Position numbers and translations under genes: made by a program
Part shown: positions 31,582 through 36,092 of the stretch, in pieces
How the letters are laid out: each line of letters opens with the position of its first letter
How positions within the stretch are numbered: position 1 is the first letter of the stretch
DNA from: an uncultured Clostridia bacterium
GTDB taxonomy: Bacteria; Bacillota; Clostridia; UBA1381
NCBI GenBank assembly: GCA_934476075.1
Contig: CAKSNH010000021.1
Span: 1-36,092 of the forward strand
Direction of reading: 5' to 3'
Length of the DNA stretch: 36,092 bases
Notes under the pieces: generated by a model
Seen by the model: the letters and a program-made list of their open reading frames with translations, nothing else
What the model was told of the DNA's origin: nothing
The model's database searches: none

Positions 31582-32274
31582 ATGAACTATTCAAAAGAAG
31601 TAGAAAATATGTGTCCTATTGCTAAGGGCGTAAATCACGGCCCTGCACCGATTCCTCAGGAAGGAAGATGGACACAGGCAAAAGAAATTAAAGACATTTC
31701 AGGTCTTACTCACGGTATCGGCTGGTGTGCACCGCAACAAGGTACTTGTAAGTTGACTCTTAATGTTAAAGAGGGCGTTATCCAAGAGGCTCTTGTTGAA
31801 ACAGTAGGATGTTCAGGTATGACTCACTCTGCCGCTATGGCATCTGAAATTCTTGTCGGCAAGACTATTCTTGAAGCTTTAAACTCTGACTTGGTCTGTG
31901 ATGCTATCAACACAGCTATGAGAGAACTATTCCTTCAAATCGTTTACGGACGTACTCAAACTGCATTCTCGGAAGACGGTCTTCCAATCGGTGCAGGTCT
32001 TGAAGACTTGGGTAAAGGTCTTAGAAGCCAGGTTGGTACTTGCTACGCAACTTTGGAAAAAGGTCCTAGATACCTTGAACTTGCAGAAGGTTATATTACA
32101 GAACTTGCTATTGACGATGAAGACCAAATCATCGGTTACAAGTTTGTTCACCTTGGCAAGATGATGGAAATGGTTAGAGGCGGCATGGACGCTAACGAGG
32201 CTCTTGCTAAGGCAAGCGGTCAATACGGCAGATTTGATGACGCTGTAAAAACTATCGACCCAAGAAAACAATAA
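31582..32274 (+). CDS. IscU/NifU-like iron-sulfur scaffold-type protein
   Basis: A 230-residue protein with an IscU/NifU N-terminal-like core. Cysteines are at 11, 49, 56 and 77, the last in VETVGCSGMTHSAAMASE, which resembles the IscU block with a metal-ligand Cys. An extra N-terminal Cys precedes GWCAPQQGTC. The protein is longer than IscU (about 130) and carries an added C-terminal part ending in MDANEALAKASGQYGRFDD. It pairs with the GGGtGRT gene 21 bases later. Codons are strongly biased to GGT, GCT and CTT compared with neighbours, suggesting high expression. The biochemical role is unknown; iron-sulfur assembly is a family-based inference. Confidence 0.75.
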   Translation: MNYSKEVENMCPIAKGVNHGPAPIPQEGRWTQAKEIKDISGLTHGIGWCAPQQGTCKLTLNVKEGVIQEALVETVGCSGMTHSAAMASEILVGKTILEALNSDLVCDAINTAMRELFLQIVYGRTQTAFSEDGLPIGAGLEDLGKGLRSQVGTCYATLEKGPRYLELAEGYITELAIDDEDQIIGYKFVHLGKMMEMVRGGMDANEALAKASGQYGRFDDAVKTIDPRKQ

Positions 32275-32295
32275 TATAGAAGGAGGTACATTTTA

Positions 32296-33297
32296 ATGGC
32301 TTTATTTGAAAGTTATGAAAGAAGAATTAACCAAATCAACGCAGAACTTGCTAAGCACGGTATTTCATCTATCGAAGAAGCAAAGAAAATCTGTGATGAA
32401 AAAGGTATTGACCCATATAAAATGGTAAAAGAAATTCAGCCAATCTGTTTTGAAAACGCTGCATGGGCATATGTTGTAGGTGCGGCTATCGCAATTAAAG
32501 ACGGCTGTACAAAGGCTGCCGACGCTGCCGAGAAAATCGGTTTGGGATTGCAGTCATTCTGTATTCCGGGTTCTGTTGCCGACGACAGAAAAGTTGGTAT
32601 CGGTCACGGTAACTTAGGAGCTATGCTTCTTCGTGAAGAAACAAAATGTTTCGCATTCTTGGCAGGTCACGAATCATTTGCTGCTGCCGAAGGTGCTATC
32701 GGTTTGGCTAGAAGTGCCAACAAAGCAAGAAAAGAAGATTTGAGAGTTATCCTAAACGGTCTTGGTAAGGACGCTGCACAGGTTATTTCAAGAATTAACG
32801 GTTTCACATACGTTCAAACTAAATTTGATTATGCAACAGGTAAGCTTAACATCGTTATGGAAAAAGCATATTCAAAGGGCGAACGTTCAAAGGTTCGCTG
32901 CTACGGTGCGGACGATGTTCGTGAAGGTGTGGCTATCATGCACCACGAAGGCGTTGACGTATCTATCACAGGTAACTCAACTAACCCTACAAGATTCCAA
33001 CACCCTGTTGCCGGTACTTACAAGAAAGAATGTATCGAAATGGGCAAGAAATACTTCTCAGTTGCATCGGGCGGCGGTACAGGCAGAACACTTCACCCTG
33101 ATAACATGGCTGCCGGTCCTGCTTCTTACGGTATGACAGATACTATGGGAAGAATGCACTCAGACGCTCAATTTGCCGGTTCTTCATCAGTTCCTGCTCA
33201 CGTTGAGATGATGGGTCTTATCGGTGCCGGTAATAACCCTATGGTTGGTATGACAGTTGCTGTTGCCGTTGCTGTTGAAGAAGCAATGAATAAGTAA
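32296..33297 (+). CDS. GGGtGRT protein
   Basis: A 333-residue protein of the family named for its signature, GGGTGRT, at residues 259-265 within ASGGGTGRTLHPDNMAAG. Several Gly-rich loops (GIGHGNLGAML, GNSTNPTRFQHP, GLIGAGNNPMVGM) suggest a nucleotide or cofactor-binding fold. No function is established for the family as far as I know. Consistent pairing with an IscU-like gene in anaerobes, and shared high-expression codon use here, suggest the two act together. AGGAGG lies just upstream of the ATG. Confidence 0.85.
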   Translation: MALFESYERRINQINAELAKHGISSIEEAKKICDEKGIDPYKMVKEIQPICFENAAWAYVVGAAIAIKDGCTKAADAAEKIGLGLQSFCIPGSVADDRKVGIGHGNLGAMLLREETKCFAFLAGHESFAAAEGAIGLARSANKARKEDLRVILNGLGKDAAQVISRINGFTYVQTKFDYATGKLNIVMEKAYSKGERSKVRCYGADDVREGVAIMHHEGVDVSITGNSTNPTRFQHPVAGTYKKECIEMGKKYFSVASGGGTGRTLHPDNMAAGPASYGMTDTMGRMHSDAQFAGSSSVPAHVEMMGLIGAGNNPMVGMTVAVAVAVEEAMNK

Positions 33298-33328
33298 TTT
33301 TACTGATAAGTAAATAACGGATTTTTTT

Positions 33329-33367
33329 AAAGACTGTAAAGACATTTGTTTTTGCAGTCTTTTTTTA
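33329..33367 (+). terminator. Terminator of the GGGtGRT operon
   Basis: AAAGACTG (33329-33336) pairs with CAGTCTTT (33355-33362), extended by AAA/TTT, then a run of T. Confidence 0.8.
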
Positions 33368-33390
33368 TCCCATTAAAACTCACAAATTTA

Positions 33391-33419
33391 TTGTAAATAT
33401 ATGTTTATTGTGATATAAT
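33391..33419 (+). promoter_or_regulatory. Promoter of tex
   Basis: TTGTAA (33391-33396), 17-base spacer, TATAAT (33414-33419), about 36 bases before the ATG. Confidence 0.7.
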
Positions 33420-33454
33420 AGTATTGAAATACTATGACATTTGGAGGATACATA

Positions 33455-35611
33455 ATGGCTTTGGACAAGATTACACAACAGCTGATTGATGAATTTTCAT
33501 TAAAGGAATTTCAGGCAGTAAATACAATAAAACTTATTGATGAGGGGAACACAATCCCGTTTATCGCACGTTACAGAAAAGAAGTCACCGGTGAATTGAA
33601 CGATGAAATTCTGCGTAATTTTAACGACAGACTGACCTATCTTCGCAATATCGAAAGCAAAAAGGAAGAAGTGTCACGTCTTATCACCGAGCAAGGCAAT
33701 ATGACCGACGAAATAGCAAAAGCTATTGCCAATGCGGTTACCGTTACCGAAATTGACGATATATACCGTCCGTTCAGACCGAAACGCCGTACCCGTGCGA
33801 CAATAGCAAAGGAAAAAGGACTTGAACCGCTTGCACAGATTTTTATCGACCAAACAATAACAAAAGGCAGTATTGACGATTATGCGTCTGAATACATAAA
33901 TGCAGAAAAAGGTGTTGAAACCTGTGAAGATGCGGTAAACGGTGCTATGGATATTATCGCCGAGATGATTTCCGACAATGCCGATTACAGAAAAAATATC
34001 CGCCGTCTTACATATTCAAACGGTACTATCGTTACCAAGCAGGCAAAGGACGAGGACAGCGTATACAGTATGTACTATGATTTTTCCGAGCCGTGCAGTA
34101 AAATTGCAAACCATAGAATACTTGCCATAAACAGAGGTGAAAAGGAAGGATTTATAAAGGTATCAATCGAAACGAATGTTGACCTAATCATTGATTGGCT
34201 TTATAATCATGTACTAAAAAACAAAAAATTTGCCTTTACAAATATATTGTTTGATATTGTAACCGACTCATACAAACGTCTTACCGCCCCGTCAATCGAA
34301 ACCGAAATCCGCAATGATTTGACCGAGCGTGCCGGCGAGGACGCTATAAAAGTGTTTGCAAAAAATCTGTCGGGACTATTGCTCCAACCGCCAATCAAAG
34401 GCAGAACCGTGCTTGCTCTTGACCCTGGATACAGAACGGGCTGTAAAGTATGCGTGGTTGACGATACGGGAAAGGTGCTTGATACGGGCATTGTATACTG
34501 CACATTGCCTATCCATGATAAAGAAAAGGCAAAAAATATCCTGAAAAATCTTATTATGAAACATGACGTAAACCTTATTTCAATCGGCAACGGTACTGCA
34601 TCAAAAGAAACGGAAATTTTGGTGGCTGAGCTTATTAAGTCCATCGATAAGGAATTGTATTATATGATGGTGAGCGAGGCGGGTGCGTCGGTATATTCGG
34701 CATCTAAACTTGCCGCCGAGGAATTCCCCGAATTTGACGTATCGCTCAGAAGTGCGGTTTCCATCGCAAGACGTTTGCAAGACCCGCTTGCCGAATTGGT
34801 TAAGATTGACCCGAAAGCAATCGGTGTCGGACAATATCAGCACGATATGAACCAAAAACGTCTTGGTGAGGCATTGGGCGGTGTTGTCGAAGACTGTGTA
34901 AACAGTGTCGGTGTCGACCTAAACACGGCATCTCCGTCGCTTTTGTCGTATGTGTCGGGTATCAATTCGACAGTTGCGAAAAATATTGCTTCATATCGTG
35001 AAGAAAACGGCAAATTCAAAAACAGGAAAGAACTTTTAAAGGTTGCCAAACTCGGTAAAAAGGCATTCGAGCAATGTGCGGGATTTTTGCGTATCACCGA
35101 CGGCGAAAATGTGCTTGACAATACCTCCGTCCACCCTGAAAGCTATAAAGCTGCGGACTTGCTAATCGGCGAACTTGGATACAGTATTGACGATGTTGTA
35201 AACGGAAATATTTCTGACATCAAGGACAGACTGAAAAAGACGGATATAAATGCGTTGGCTGAAAAACTGGAAGTAGGTGTGCCTACATTAAAGGATATTG
35301 CGGACGCTTTATTGAAAAAAGGGCGTGACCCCCGTGAGGAACTTCCGCAGCCAGTTTTGATGTCGGACGTTATGGATATTAACGATTTAAAACCCGACAT
35401 GATTATGACAGGTACAGTGCGAAATGTTATCGACTTTGGTGCATTTGTGGATATTGGTGTGCATCAGGACGGACTTGTGCACATATCTCAGATATGCGAC
35501 AGATATATCAAGCACCCTCTTGAAGTATTATCGGTCGGCGACATTGTAAAGGTTAAAATTCTTGATGTTGACGTAAAGAAAAACAGAATATCGCTTAGTA
35601 TGAAGATTTAA
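33455..35611 (+). CDS. tex: Tex-family RNA-binding transcription accessory protein
   Basis: A 718-residue protein of normal length for the family. The order is an N-terminal helical domain with NTIPFIARYRKEVTGELND, a YqgF-like RNase H fold from ALDPGYRTGCKVCVVD (about 330), tandem helix-hairpin-helix (VGVDLNTASPSLLSYVSGI and GKFKNRKELLKVAKLG), and a C-terminal S1 RNA-binding domain (about 645-718) with GTVRNVIDFGAFVDIG. Tex binds nucleic acids and associates with transcription elongation. The ATG at 33455 follows TTGGAGGA; an earlier in-frame ATG at 33434 lies before that site. Confidence 0.94.
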   Translation: MALDKITQQLIDEFSLKEFQAVNTIKLIDEGNTIPFIARYRKEVTGELNDEILRNFNDRLTYLRNIESKKEEVSRLITEQGNMTDEIAKAIANAVTVTEIDDIYRPFRPKRRTRATIAKEKGLEPLAQIFIDQTITKGSIDDYASEYINAEKGVETCEDAVNGAMDIIAEMISDNADYRKNIRRLTYSNGTIVTKQAKDEDSVYSMYYDFSEPCSKIANHRILAINRGEKEGFIKVSIETNVDLIIDWLYNHVLKNKKFAFTNILFDIVTDSYKRLTAPSIETEIRNDLTERAGEDAIKVFAKNLSGLLLQPPIKGRTVLALDPGYRTGCKVCVVDDTGKVLDTGIVYCTLPIHDKEKAKNILKNLIMKHDVNLISIGNGTASKETEILVAELIKSIDKELYYMMVSEAGASVYSASKLAAEEFPEFDVSLRSAVSIARRLQDPLAELVKIDPKAIGVGQYQHDMNQKRLGEALGGVVEDCVNSVGVDLNTASPSLLSYVSGINSTVAKNIASYREENGKFKNRKELLKVAKLGKKAFEQCAGFLRITDGENVLDNTSVHPESYKAADLLIGELGYSIDDVVNGNISDIKDRLKKTDINALAEKLEVGVPTLKDIADALLKKGRDPREELPQPVLMSDVMDINDLKPDMIMTGTVRNVIDFGAFVDIGVHQDGLVHISQICDRYIKHPLEVLSVGDIVKVKILDVDVKKNRISLSMKI

Positions 35612-35642
35612 AATTATAAAACCAAATAAGTTTGGAATATTA

Positions 35643-35684
35643 AAAAAGGAGATTTTAACATGGATTAAAATCTCCTTTTTTATA
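35643..35684 (+). terminator. Terminator of tex
   Basis: A near-perfect stem of AAAAAGGAGATTTTAA and TTAAAATCTCCTTTTT with a six-base loop. The following 160 bases (35690-35845) hold nothing I can identify. Confidence 0.85.
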
Positions 35685-35847
35685 ATTTACTTAATATCTT
35701 AACCTCTATTGCTATATAGGATTATTCTGCAAAAAGTACAATATCGCATTTTAATGGTTCTTATCAGCTTGAAAACATAGGTTTTCATTTTCTCTTTCAC
35801 TGAACATTAATATTAAGTTACTATAATTTTTACACAAATAAAAAAGC

Positions 35848-35935
35848 CTGATAGAATCTTCGCCTGCTGGCATAGGAATAATGCAATATTTTTGATTTTT
35901 TATCATTGCTTTTTCGCAATTTTCTATAAATTAAA
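35848..35935. repeat. Dispersed structured element, copy 2
   Basis: Aligns with 14678-14766 over its whole length with one or two indels. Here the first hairpin is GCC-TGCT-GGC, the outer arm is ATAGGAA (35872-35878) pairing with TTTTCTAT (35920-35927), and the inner stem is ATTGC/GCAAT. Differences from copy 1 keep the pairs (T-A to C-G in the first hairpin, G-C to A-T in the outer arm). Confidence 0.7.
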
Positions 35936-35958
35936 AAAACTCCTACAAACGTAGGAGT
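35933..35958 (-). terminator. Terminator of the rRNA operon
   Basis: ACTCCTAC (958-951 of the 35 kb block) and GTAGGAGT (946-939) form an 8-bp stem with a four-base loop on the minus strand, followed by seven T, just after the 5S gene. Confidence 0.85.
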
Positions 35959-35962
35959 CAGT

Positions 35963-36078
35963 TTCGGCAACTATCTACTTTCCCGGGCAGTCACCCACCA
36001 AGTATCATCGACGTGAAAGAGCTTAACTTCTGTGTTCGGTATGGGAACAGGTGGACCCTCTTTGCTATCGTCACCGAA
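35963..36078 (-). rRNA. rrf: 5S ribosomal RNA
   Basis: A 116-nt gene on the minus strand. The ends TTCGGTGAC and GTTGCCGAA pair. The conserved core is present: CCCATACCGAACACAGAAG, then TTAAGCTCTTTCACG and GGTGGGTGACTGCCCGGG. The 23S gene should lie beyond the right edge. Confidence 0.94.
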
Positions 36079-36092
36079 TATTCTTTTGAAAG

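Overview
The window looks like chromosomal DNA of a low-to-moderate GC anaerobic Bacillota, most likely a gut-type Clostridia. Supporting signs are the class-typical gene set (GGGtGRT protein, ECF folate transporter, Tex), TTGACA-17-TATAAT promoters, AAGGAGG ribosome sites, and heavy use of RNA control: lysine and THF riboswitches, a leucine leader peptide and a TRAP-type (G/U)AG array. The species cannot be named from sequence alone. All calls come from reading motifs and folds by eye; no search was run.

Layout. 1-1930: 3' remnant of a DDE transposase, tRNA-Met (minus), ssrA tmRNA (plus), and a VbhA-type antitoxin/Fic toxin pair just downstream of the ssrA 3' end. 1934-7234 (minus strand): a PocR-domain soluble chemoreceptor-like protein, then the lysine operon asd-dapA-dapB-trxB under a lysine riboswitch. 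7247-7814: an apparently stand-alone non-coding RNA gene (minus), with its own promoter, five tandem copies of a 68-73 nt three-way-junction module and a terminator; it is the most unusual item here. 7947-10451 (minus): ppa, a YfcE-type phosphodiesterase, a Nif3 protein and a flavodoxin-like reductase. 10579-16948 (plus): pstS-pstC-pstA-pstB-phoU and a PhoP/PhoR-type two-component system, with a Pho-box-like repeat in front. 17037-18404: ECF sigma factor and its probable membrane anti-sigma partner. 18461-20699: trpE-trpG behind a TRAP-like site. 20698-22357 (minus): a lone large serine recombinase with a 42-residue leader ORF.

22358-31308 (minus): AEC transporter, leuA with a Leu-codon leader peptide, a three-gene run (GH4 glycosidase, RsmF-type methyltransferase, membrane protein), a membrane-anchored repeat protein, cdd, and folT behind a THF riboswitch. 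31468-35684 (plus): an IscU/NifU-like scaffold with a GGGtGRT protein, in apparently high-expression codon use, then tex. 35848-36078: a second copy of a dispersed structured element, an rRNA-operon terminator and 5S rRNA (minus).

Common themes are amino-acid supply (Lys, Leu, Trp) under three different RNA-based controls, and phosphate handling (Pst/PhoU/PhoPR plus pyrophosphatase). A recurring design puts the ribosome site in the 3' arm of a terminator-like hairpin, followed by exactly seven U and then AUG; it is seen at trpE, folT and the recombinase leader ORF.
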